From Cyclobacterium roseum (GTDB taxonomy: Bacteria; Bacteroidota; Bacteroidia; Cytophagales; Cyclobacteriaceae): DNA of 64,000 nt. Every line of letters begins with the position of its first letter. Position 1 is the first letter of the stretch. The stretch covers positions 496,001-560,000 of the forward strand of contig NZ_WNKF01000002.1 in assembly GCF_010119225.1 (NCBI RefSeq), written 5' to 3'. Shown here in pieces: positions 36,520 to 43,678 of the stretch. The position numbers were made by a program, and so were the translations under genes. The notes below the pieces were generated by a model that searched no databases, was not told the origin of the DNA, and saw only the letters and a program-made list of their open reading frames with translations.

Positions 36520-36759
36520 TTATTCCGGGTGATTTGAAGGCCGTATTCCATAAATTAATAAGTACCCTATCATCCAGAATTCACCAACGGTAGCCGGGTC
36601 GGTTACATTCGCAAGGGCTCGTTCAGGTTCTCCCGAAACAAATACCTGAGGGTGTAGAATAACAAATCCCACCATGCCTGAAACTGCCATCATTAAATAC
36701 CAAATTCCCGTAACCCTTGCAGTAGTGACTAGCTGACGCTGATTTTCATTGGTAGACAT
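36520..36759 (-). pseudogene. Truncated DUF4386 family membrane protein
   Basis: The first 68 residues match the start of DUF4386 proteins (ARVTGIWYLMMAVSGMVGF, then a segment with ERALANVTDPATVGEFWM). The family is usually about 220-240 residues with six to seven helices; here the frame ends at 79 codons with an unrelated tail, and no continuation is found in the next 300 bases. It is a decayed fragment. Confidence 0.6.
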
Positions 36760-36868
36760 TTTTGGTTTTTTTATAGTTTCGTTACGATTCCTAAAGGGAA
36801 TAACGTCAAATCAGCAGGTTATCATGCGCACTTTTGAGCACCGAATTCCGACCTGACAGCAGCATTAG

Positions 36869-37135
36869 TTAGCAGGGATCAGAAACAGTGAGCCGAGGAA
36901 TCCGGCTTTTGATTTTCTTGAAACCAAAGTGTAAAGTCATTTTTTCATCTAAAGACCTTATTCTGCTGTCTATCCAACCAAAACACAGTGCTTCATCAAC
37001 GGCATCACTGTGAGATACCGTCGAAATAGTTGATCTCGCTTTGTAATAAAGGAACCATATGGACTGCTTCCTATTGTGATTGTCTTGAAGCCATTCACGC
37101 GATTCTTTTCTGTCTTTGGGGTAAAAGGTATCCAA
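36869..37135 (-). pseudogene. Truncated YdeI/OmpD-associated family protein
   Basis: The reading frame has the YdeI core: ESREWLQDNH, SIWFLYYKA and the signature VDEALCFGWIDSRIRSLDEK. The family is about 190-200 residues; here it stops after 88 with a non-homologous tail. No in-frame ATG exists and the nearest one is in another frame, so both ends appear damaged. It sits beside another truncated gene, in a small decay zone. Confidence 0.65.
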
Positions 37136-37169
37136 TTTAATTTCAGGTTCATTTCTTATGAGGGTAGGT

Positions 37170-37592
37170 TTATTCGTTTATTTCAGCGGTAGGCAATAAC
37201 CTGGAATCTTCCAATGCTGCGGTCCTATGCCCTGCGTTTTTCAAATAGGCTTTGCTTTGGGAAAACTCCATAAACTTATCTACCGACAGGTATTCTACTA
37301 AGACGACTGCGTCCCACTTTTCCGCTTCCGGTCCAATCAGGAAATCGTTACCTTTTCCGTAGTACAGGATGCGGCTACCCGCCTTTTCTAATTCCGGGAG
37401 GATGCATTTTATATACCGTTGGAAAGCTTCCTCTCCACTGATTTCCGTTTGGGGTTTCAAGTGATCCAGACCGGTATAGTCCGCCAGCGGGCGAAACCGT
37501 AACAGGTTCAGCATTATTACCTTGCCTTTGCCATGAAAGTTTTGATAAAACCGCTTTGCCGCTTCAGGCGTGGCATCCAAGTATTTTTCCAT
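37170..37592 (-). CDS. DUF1330 domain-containing protein
   Basis: The 140-residue protein has the DUF1330 ferredoxin-like fold pattern, with GKVIMLNLLRFRPLADY, GEEAFQRYIKCILPELEKAG and WDAVVLVEYLSVDKFMEF. The function is unknown. It has no signal peptide. It lies 217 bases downstream of the cyclase gene on the same strand. Confidence 0.85.
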   Translation of the reverse strand: MEKYLDATPEAAKRFYQNFHGKGKVIMLNLLRFRPLADYTGLDHLKPQTEISGEEAFQRYIKCILPELEKAGSRILYYGKGNDFLIGPEAEKWDAVVLVEYLSVDKFMEFSQSKAYLKNAGHRTAALEDSRLLPTAEINE

Positions 37593-37809
37593 TTTGTCTA
37601 AATTTACGAATGTTTATTCGTATAGAGATGGGTTTACGGTGCAACAGGTGATCCATTATTCACAAGCTGAATCAGGAGCCTATAACCCTCACAATTGCTG
37701 CTATTTCGCTTATCGGATTTCATGGGTCATAAGTCATATCATGCTTTCCAAATCGGTACCTTTCTCAAAAAACGACTTACCTATCCGCCTGCCCGGAAAG
37801 GTTTTTCCA

Positions 37810-38511
37810 TTAGCCATTACCTTCAAATACAGCAACCGCTCTAACCGGCGAGCCGGTTCCTCCTCTGATTTTGAGGGGTAGTGCGATAAAACGAAAACGT
37901 CCTCTATCAACCAATTGGTAAAGATTAACCATGTTTTCGTAATGGGTAAATCCCAACTCCCCACAGATATGATGGACTTCTTTGTTGGAAACGTTGGGAA
38001 CACCAGGCGACATGGTCTCTACGCCAAATGCAGAAATCTCCGTTTCTCCCAACAAACGCGCTGTCGCTGTAGAAATGCCGGGACCATTCTTCCAATTCGC
38101 TGTGCCATAGTGCTTCCTATAATGGTCGGTGTACAACAAAACGGTATCTCCCTTTCTAATATCAACATTTGCTTTCTCACAGGCCTCTTCTATTTCGGCA
38201 GGTTCAATGAGCTCTTTCAGGTTTTTATGTGAAAGGTCCAAACAAATACCCTCTGTATAAAACATGGATAGCGGCATGGTATCAATGGATTGCCCCACGA
38301 ACGGTCTGCCCATATGGTTTAACGCATCTACGTGCGTCCCGGTATGCTCGCCCAATTCCAATTTGTAAACACTTGGTGTAGTCGTTGTCGGATTGGGAAT
38401 TTTGTCCCACTGCTCATGTGTCGCATGGATGCATATCTGCACTTCCGGTAATCCATTAAACACCGGCATTCCGGAATATATTTCTTGACTCAGGTCAATT
38501 ATTTCTGTCAT
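37810..38511 (-). CDS. Cyclase family protein (kynurenine formamidase-like)
   Basis: The 233-residue protein carries the metal-binding motif EHTGTHVDALNH (H56, H60, D62, H66), plus GDTVLLYTDHY and the C-terminal RFIALPLKIRGGTGSPVRA, all typical of the PF04199 cyclase/KynB fold. These enzymes hydrolyse formyl-kynurenine or related amides and lactones. No tryptophan catabolic genes are near, so the substrate is open. Confidence 0.88.
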   Translation of the reverse strand: MTEIIDLSQEIYSGMPVFNGLPEVQICIHATHEQWDKIPNPTTTTPSVYKLELGEHTGTHVDALNHMGRPFVGQSIDTMPLSMFYTEGICLDLSHKNLKELIEPAEIEEACEKANVDIRKGDTVLLYTDHYRKHYGTANWKNGPGISTATARLLGETEISAFGVETMSPGVPNVSNKEVHHICGELGFTHYENMVNLYQLVDRGRFRFIALPLKIRGGTGSPVRAVAVFEGNG

Positions 38512-38527
38512 TTGGTCATTTTCTTCT

Positions 38528-38625
38528 TATAACGAAAAGTATTTTAGGAAAGGGTTTCATGCCAAGGCCGCGGCGAAGGCGGGGTGAACGAAGTGGGATG
38601 CAAAACCCGGAGTTTAGCTCATCGA
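38528..38625 (+). repeat. Interspersed repeat, family C, copy 1 (divergent)
   Basis: The block GAAAAGTATTTTAGGAAAGG then GTTTCATGCCAAGGCCGC resembles the sequences leading into the two 100-bp direct repeats at 41.6 and 43.0 kb (GAAAAGTATATTAGGTTAGG then GTTTCAGGCCAAGACCGC). The rest of this 365-base gap (38512-38876) holds no recognised gene. Confidence 0.5.
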
Positions 38626-38876
38626 AATATATCATTTCATTTTTGTTCGTGCATTTTTAGGCTGAGGCATAACGTGATTCAACTTGGAGACGGCGGGCTT
38701 TCGGAGCCGATCCCTTCCAGTCTACTCCTAACTTCTTAAAGATACTGATTTTCATATTTACTGGAAACCGCCCGCTTTATCCAAGGTGATGTTATCGCTT
38801 CGGTGTTCTTCTTCTTTGTCCATTTACTTGTCTGTTGCTTTTGACTTATCCGACATTTATCCGACATATCCGACAT

Positions 38877-40199
38877 CTATAAAGCTAATTCATAATAAGC
38901 ACCTTTTTTTTCACCTATTCGCTTAATGATTTTCAATTCAATTAGTGTTTCTAAATCCCTTAATGCAGTCCTATCTGTTGTATTGTTTATATCCTGATAT
39001 TGTTTGTTAGTGATTCTACCTTTCTCTTTCACATATAACACCGCTTTAACTTGTCGTACATTCAAGTCAAGTGATTGCAGATGTTTTTCATTGTAAATGT
39101 CTTTTCTGAACTCTATGGAAATATCACTTGAATCGTAAGTAAAAACTGGTTCGGGGATTCCTGCTTTTTTACATTCGTTGATGATTTTAATAGTTCCTCG
39201 TCCCCAAGATTCAATGTATCCACTGCGAAACAAAGCATGTGCAATGTCAGGGTTGTATGGTCGGGAGGCGTGTTTTTCCAATAGGTTTTTAACTGTCCAA
39301 TTTTCAGGTAGTTGTCCTTCGTTCCAAATCATTAACTTGTCATTATAAACACTGATTTGAATTGGAACACCACCCGAATAGTCTTTATGGGCGACAGCAT
39401 TTAGTAATGCTTCCCTGATTGCTTCTTTTGGATACTCGTATGTTTCCACACGATTCAACCCTTCATAGCTTATCAAAGCCTTGATGTATTTTGTGAAAAG
39501 CAACTCTGTGGTCTTTTCAATTTGTTCAAAAAGATTCCCGTGGATTTCATCCTGAAATCTCAAATCACTATCACTTTCGAAAAATCCAATTTTTATGTAA
39601 GCCCCTGTTACATATTTTTCAGGATTTGTATAAAAAAGCAGGATAGAGGCACGCTTAAGAAATTTTCCTTCCTTGAGTTGAAGATTCTCAATAAGATGCT
39701 CGTTGCTGTCAGCTAAGCTTTCTTCATCTATTCTTTGGCTTCTGAAAGCTCGTTTTCGAAAAAAATCAAATGTTTCTTTCTTAAGGTCATTAGTTGAAAC
39801 ATTCGGAACAGGAACTCCATCCCATCTTTTTCCTTTTTTCTGAAGGAGAAACTTGTCAAGTGCTGCCCCCTTTAATTCCTGTTTAGTGCTTCCGCTTCTG
39901 TAATGATATTGTCCTTTGTAGTTGACTGGATAAGGGTATTGCTCAACAAGAATTTCAATAAATTTCCCTAGGTCGGTTTGGTGCAGATTAACATCAACCA
40001 AAATCCCTAAGGTATCTCTGACCTTGTTTGGGATTTCTTCCAATAGGTTTTTAGCATCTTTCAAGTCGACTACTTTTCCTGTGTCGTCTTTACCGATAAA
40101 AATAGTACCACCATAAGCATTGGCAAAACCACAAATCCATTTCAGGTATTCGTCTCTCCAGGTTACTTTGAACTCAATATTTTGCGATTCTGATGTCAC
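38877..40199 (-). CDS. AlbA_2 (Schlafen-type) and GHKL ATPase-domain transcriptional regulator
   Basis: The 440-residue protein begins with an AlbA_2 domain (SQNIEFKVTWRDEYLKWICG, FANAYGGTIFIGKDDTGKV), followed by a middle region and an HATPase_c_4-type domain with AIREALLNAVAHKDYSGG and a GYIESWGRGT motif, and ends in a winged-helix-like segment (LNVRQVKAVLYVKEKGRITN). Such proteins are treated as ATP-binding regulators, often found in accessory regions. A GTG start is used since an in-frame stop lies three codons upstream. The gene is more AT-rich than its neighbours and sits in a repeat-rich zone, which suggests transfer. Confidence 0.85.
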   Translation of the reverse strand: MTSESQNIEFKVTWRDEYLKWICGFANAYGGTIFIGKDDTGKVVDLKDAKNLLEEIPNKVRDTLGILVDVNLHQTDLGKFIEILVEQYPYPVNYKGQYHYRSGSTKQELKGAALDKFLLQKKGKRWDGVPVPNVSTNDLKKETFDFFRKRAFRSQRIDEESLADSNEHLIENLQLKEGKFLKRASILLFYTNPEKYVTGAYIKIGFFESDSDLRFQDEIHGNLFEQIEKTTELLFTKYIKALISYEGLNRVETYEYPKEAIREALLNAVAHKDYSGGVPIQISVYNDKLMIWNEGQLPENWTVKNLLEKHASRPYNPDIAHALFRSGYIESWGRGTIKIINECKKAGIPEPVFTYDSSDISIEFRKDIYNEKHLQSLDLNVRQVKAVLYVKEKGRITNKQYQDINNTTDRTALRDLETLIELKIIKRIGEKKGAYYELAL

Positions 40200-40639
40200 T
40201 ACAGATAGTTAATAATCTATAAGTTATAAATTCACTCTTTTTCCTAATGTCATTTTGATGTTAGGGTTTTCTATACTGAGCGATAACTTGTATATATCCC
40301 AGACAAAAGTCAGGGTTACCCAACCAAATCCGGTTGGACAGTCCTAATAAAACCGTCTTTCCATCAGTGTTTAATAATACTAAATTTTTCTTTAATGACC
40401 ATCGAAAGGAGAAATTATCCATTGGAATGACCACAGGCTAAGTATGCTTTTCTACTTTTGTGCCCCCAAAGCTCGTAATTGTACCTCGAAACGATGCCGC
40501 GTTAATTGCCAATTACTAAGATTTACTGAGTAAAGGATTTTGGAATGGCCAAATTTACTTGCAAAAGGGTACTTTTTAAGTCCAGGAGGGGGGCTCCTAT
40601 TCCTACCCAGGAACTTTATACATGCAAGCGCGGACTTAA

Positions 40640-40690
40640 AACTGACACGCGTCGACCGAAAACTGACAGGCTTGAATAAAATTTATTCAA
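40640..40690 (-). mobile_element. Possible IS21-type terminal remnant
   Basis: On the minus strand, TGTCAGTTTTCGGTCGACG and TGTCAGTTTTAAGTCCGCG occur in tandem about 20 bases apart. IS21-family ends begin with TG and carry such multiple internal repeats bound by IstA. No istA or istB gene remains. A perfect TTGAATAAA-A-TTTATTCAA palindrome (40672-40690) abuts it. Confidence 0.35.
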
Positions 40691-40799
40691 CGTTTCGATT
40701 ATTTGCGGGTGAAATTTTTTAAAAGGTTGGTTTGAAATGAGTAAACAATTATTATTAGCATCAGAAATAGAGACCTATCTTCCAAGGTCGAAAATATTC

Positions 40800-41190
40800 C
40801 GCCCCTGTAGGGCTACACCAAGATACGTCTCCTTCTGCGATGGGCTGCACCCATCGCTGGGAGATGCCGCCCCGTCAGGGCTTGATCAGGTAGTACATCT
40901 AAGATCCAAGCGGAATACCAACCGACATCGAGAAATAAACAGAGATACCAAATCCAACGGAACCCCAAGTGCGGAATATCCTAACACAGGGTGATGCCGC
41001 CCCGTCAGGGCTTGATCAGATAGTTTATCTAAGATCCAAGCAGGAACTAAAACCGGTATGGAGAAAAGCACGGAGGTACTAAATCCAACGGAACCCCAAG
41101 CGCTGAAAGTGCGGAATATACTAACGCAGGGTGAAGCCCTGTGAATACGGCAATACCTAGACCCCTAGCCCTAAAAGGGCGAAATATATT
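40800..41190. repeat. Palindromic repeat cluster with 130-bp tandem duplication
   Basis: Two units starting GATGCCGCCCCGTCAGGGC lie at 40863-40992 and 40993-41132. They share CTAAGATCCAAGC, AATCCAACGGAACCCCAAG and TGCGGAATAT in the same order, with a divergent middle. Around them are small palindromes: CCCTGTAGGG, GATGGGCTGCACCCATC, AGGGTGAAGCCCT and GCCCTAAAAGGGC. There are no CRISPR-like spacers of even length and no reading frame. Confidence 0.7.
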
Positions 41191-41679
41191 CGTCAAACCC
41201 TACACCAGCTCAGGAAAATATCCTTCTCTTAGAATACAGGGCTTAACTATTCGATGGACTTTATTGGCAATCTTACCCTAAAACTGCAACAATTTAATAG
41301 CTCATAAACCAATACCAACACCCCTTCAATAGGAATATAGCCCATTCCAGAAAATAGTACCATTACCCCCCGGACAAAGCACTAGTTGCCTACAGCTAAA
41401 GCAGTATGCAATTGATCAAAAATCTATAGCTGCTAAATACACCTGGGCGGCCATGTATTTTTTGATTACGGAATTTTGGAATAGGGTCATTTAAAAAGAC
41501 GGATAAACGGATCGCTAAAAGGAAACATTTTCCTAAAAATAGAAATATTGAGGATTTTAGTTAAGGGAAAGGTGAAATTTTTTGGGAAATTCCAAGGAGG
41601 AAAACATTTGGGAGGGGTTTCACGCCGGGACCGCCACGAGGGCGAAGCGTATGCGGCGGGATACGATACCTGAGTACCT

Positions 41680-41779
41680 GTCCTCTTGATTTATCGTTTT
41701 TTGGAGGGATGATATGGCAAGCGGTTGGACCACTCACTGCGGCCTTTGCGAATTCTTTGCGGTCGCTGCGAGAAAAAGC
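41680..41779 (+). repeat. Perfect 100-bp direct repeat, left copy (family C)
   Basis: The copy runs from GTCCTCTTGATTTATCG to CGCTGCGAGAAAAAGC and is identical base for base to 43102-43201. Weaker similarity continues on both sides. Together the copies enclose the DUF3368/UPF0175 toxin-antitoxin genes. Confidence 0.9.
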
Positions 41780-41972
41780 CTTCTCATTAGCTTAATTTAA
41801 CTTACCAGCGGTTTTGATCGAATCTCCGGAAAGATGATAATCGTTTTTGTAACGTTGAATTACAACCTTATAAAATCGTCCATAATCGTAAGAATTATTA
41901 AACCCGGGAAATTTTCGGGCCGAAATAAGTCATTTCTTTTCAATATTCAAGTGAGAGATGTTTTGCGTTTTA

Positions 41973-42011
41973 TGTGCTCCAATGTTACGCCAGACGATCG
42001 GCAGGAGCACA
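41973..42011. terminator. Hairpin downstream of the DUF3368 gene
   Basis: TGTGCTCC and GGAGCACA form a perfect 8-bp stem around a 23-base loop, 43 bases beyond the toxin stop. There is no T tract, so a role in termination or RNA protection is only a possibility. Confidence 0.35.
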
Positions 42012-42053
42012 TTCGGCGGCTGGTTCGCTACTGGATATCAGCGGCCCGCCCCA

Positions 42054-42509
42054 TCACAGTTCTCCTGTTTTCCTTAATACTTGCTCCTTGATCGAATCCG
42101 ATATTCTAAAATTCGTCTTATCGATTAAATTCAGAATATCCTTCACCGATTCTATTGCTCCCTTCTCTTTGGCTTTGATCAACACTCCTAGAGGTCCAAT
42201 AATTTCTATTTTCATCTTTTCGGCTACTTTCCTTCCCTTCCGTTCATCAATGATCAACAGGCTTTTCTCAAATTCTAAAGCCAGTGTTATTGAGCTAGCT
42301 TCACCTTTTTCCAAATTCATTGCCAATTCAAAATATTGGTCCTGCTTCGCTATTTGCCGTTTAGTTATCCATCCGGGTAATTCACCACCAAATTCCTCCG
42401 CAACTTCATCCGTTACCATCAGTTCGAAAAAAGTATCCCGCAAAATTTCTAATTTATTGATCTTGTCGTATATGATCAGGCAGCTCGTATCAGCAATGAT
42501 CGTTTTCAA
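42054..42509 (-). CDS. DUF3368 protein, PIN-like putative toxin
   Basis: The 151-residue protein has PIN-domain acidic residues in order: D8 in IIADTSCLI, E41/E42-region in VAEEFGG, the GEASSITLAL motif and D in LIIDERKGRKVA. DUF3368 proteins are VapC-like and usually paired with UPF0175 proteins. It starts at TTG since an in-frame stop lies two codons upstream and the N-terminus MKTIIADTS fits the family, which would keep its level low. It follows the UPF0175 gene after 6 bases. Ribonuclease activity is inferred. Confidence 0.82.
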   Translation of the reverse strand: MKTIIADTSCLIIYDKINKLEILRDTFFELMVTDEVAEEFGGELPGWITKRQIAKQDQYFELAMNLEKGEASSITLALEFEKSLLIIDERKGRKVAEKMKIEIIGPLGVLIKAKEKGAIESVKDILNLIDKTNFRISDSIKEQVLRKTGEL

Positions 42510-42515
42510 ACCTGC

Positions 42516-42740
42516 TCAAAGTTTAATATCGCCTACCTTTTCTATATCCTCAGCAGTCTCCCCAAATATCGAAACCCCGTATTTGCCTATCTCTTCTAAA
42601 AATTGCCTTTTCGTTATTCCCACCAATTCTGCTGCCTGCCCGGAGGACAGTACCCCTTGTTCAAATAAAGAAGCTGCTATGATTATTTTAACTTTGTCAA
42701 GTTCCACTTCTTCTGGCAAGTTTATTGTTATTGTCTTCAT
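42516..42740 (-). CDS. UPF0175 family protein, putative antitoxin
   Basis: The 74-residue protein has an N-terminal strand (MKTITINLPEEV) and a helix-turn-helix-like middle (LFEQGVLSSGQAAELVGITK), as in UPF0175 proteins. These small proteins are paired with DUF3368 or PIN proteins and act as the antitoxin and probable repressor. The ATG at 42740 is used rather than a TTG two codons upstream. It is the first gene of the pair. Confidence 0.85.
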   Translation of the reverse strand: MKTITINLPEEVELDKVKIIIAASLFEQGVLSSGQAAELVGITKRQFLEEIGKYGVSIFGETAEDIEKVGDIKL

Positions 42741-43101
42741 TTTCAATTATTTAAAATTGATACCAAATCTCTCTTGGAAACAAAATAACACTTTAATTCC
42801 TCAATCCGGTTCCATTTTTTTCTGGCCGGTCGCTAAAGTTTGGGTGTACCGGTACTATGTCCACCATCCCTCGCCCAATTTTCAATGGTCAAATTAAGGA
42901 TTTCGTATAGGGGATCTAGGGTGAAGGTTGTTTTTTTGATTCCATGCAGTCCCTATTGCTATTTAGTAACGATACCTATTGGTTAACCTGGTTTCGAAAA
43001 TCGATTCCCGGGAGTTGGTTATTTTCAAGGAAAAGTATATTAGGTTAGGGTTTCAGGCCAAGACCGCCAAGAAGGCGCCGGGAGGGGATGCCTGAGCATA
43101 T

Positions 43102-43201
43102 GTCCTCTTGATTTATCGTTTTTTGGAGGGATGATATGGCAAGCGGTTGGACCACTCACTGCGGCCTTTGCGAATTCTTTGCGGTCGCTGCGAGAAAAAG
43201 C
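43102..43201 (+). repeat. Perfect 100-bp direct repeat, right copy (family C)
   Basis: This copy is identical to 41680-41779 and in the same orientation. Upstream, TTAGGTTAGGGTTTCAGGCC links it to the family C copy at 38.5 kb. The spacing between copies is 1422 bases. Confidence 0.9.
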
Positions 43202-43252
43202 AGGCTCATTCGGTTAATTCTCTAAAAGCACCGCTCCTTCCGGCACACCCAC

Positions 43253-43282
43253 AAAAAAGGGACTCGACAGGAGCCCCTTTTG
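43253..43282 (-). terminator. Rho-independent terminator of the 26-codon gene
   Basis: On the minus strand GGGGCTC-CTGTC-GAGTCCC forms a 7-bp stem (one G-U pair) followed by six T residues. It lies about 80 bases beyond the stop of the small gene at 43360. Another perfect hairpin, ACATCAG/CTGATGT (43290-43309), lies between. Confidence 0.75.
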
Positions 43283-43359
43283 AAAACGCACATCAGGGAT
43301 TTCTGATGTAAGTTGTAAGATGAAATAAAAATAGGTAGGAAAAAAGACAGGTATTTTTG

Positions 43360-43440
43360 TTAAATGATGATAAATCCGATTATCAACAACCATATTATAG
43401 CGGACACCATTATAAGTACGGTAAATTGTTTATCTTTCAT
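43360..43440 (-). CDS. Candidate 26-residue single-pass membrane peptide
   Basis: A 26-codon frame starts MKDKQFTVL and continues into a hydrophobic helix of about 18 residues (MVSAIIWLLIIGFII) up to TAA. The charged start and hydrophobic remainder are those of a small single-pass inner-membrane protein with the N-terminus inside. Support beyond composition comes from its own transcription signals: TAAATTTG elements at 43478-43485 and 43513-43520 upstream and a strong minus-strand terminator downstream. It has no close coding neighbour on its strand except the CDF gene about 240 bases upstream. I know no named family. Function is unknown; such peptides often tune transporters or sensors. Confidence 0.55.
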   Translation of the reverse strand: MKDKQFTVLIMVSAIIWLLIIGFIII

Positions 43441-43477
43441 AGCTCTGATCTTTAAATAAAACAACGGAATTAAGTTA

Positions 43478-43546
43478 CAAATTTAGGCCTACAAAACAAA
43501 ATTTTATATGTACAAATTTATTTAATCCCTTACAATTATCAGCAAA
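43478..43546 (-). promoter_or_regulatory. Promoter region of the 26-codon gene
   Basis: Two exact TAnnTTTG matches (TAAATTTG) lie at 43513-43520 and 43478-43485. The distal one has TTTG 22 bases upstream (43543-43546), inside the arm of the perfect inverted repeat, so a protein bound there could block or aid polymerase. Confidence 0.5.
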
Positions 43547-43574
43547 TCACTTGTGAAAATAACAAGTGATTTGC
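43542..43574. promoter_or_regulatory. Perfect 13-bp inverted repeat
   Basis: GCAAATCACTTGT and ACAAGTGATTTGC are perfect complements around a 7-base centre (GAAAATA). It lies between the CDF gene end and the promoter of the 26-codon gene. No T tract follows in either direction, so an operator is more likely than a terminator. Confidence 0.65.
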
Positions 43575-43678
43575 ATAAAAAGTCCGATAAACGACAATTA
43601 TTATGATTTATTTTGAAAAACCCCTAAATTTTTTGCCCTTTCTTGGTATTTAATTTTTTTTTAAAAATTTATGGCCAA

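Larger units (their letters stand above)
40200..42053. other. 1.85-kb gene-free, repeat-rich region
   Basis: No credible gene is present on either strand. From left to right it holds a possible IS end (40640-40690), a 9-bp palindrome, a cluster of palindromic repeats with a 130-bp tandem repeat (40800-41190), about 400 bases with no structure I can name, the first copy of the 100-bp direct repeat (41680-41779), and a hairpin (41973-42011) just beyond the DUF3368 gene. Confidence 0.6.
42741..43359. other. Intergenic region carrying the right direct repeat and a terminator
   Basis: This gap contains the promoter of the UPF0175/DUF3368 pair, a family C lead-in (43030-43080), the right 100-bp repeat (43102-43201), a minus-strand terminator (43253-43282) and a second hairpin (43290-43309). 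No gene is seen. Confidence 0.55.

Noticed and set aside
40800-41190. Possible CRISPR array
   Set aside because: Only two long imperfect units with unequal spacing occur, the repeated parts are not of constant length and no cas genes are present.
41973-42011. Integron attC-like site beside the DUF3368 gene
   Set aside because: A hairpin exists, but the RYYYAAC/GTTRRRY core pair is not present and no integrase is seen.
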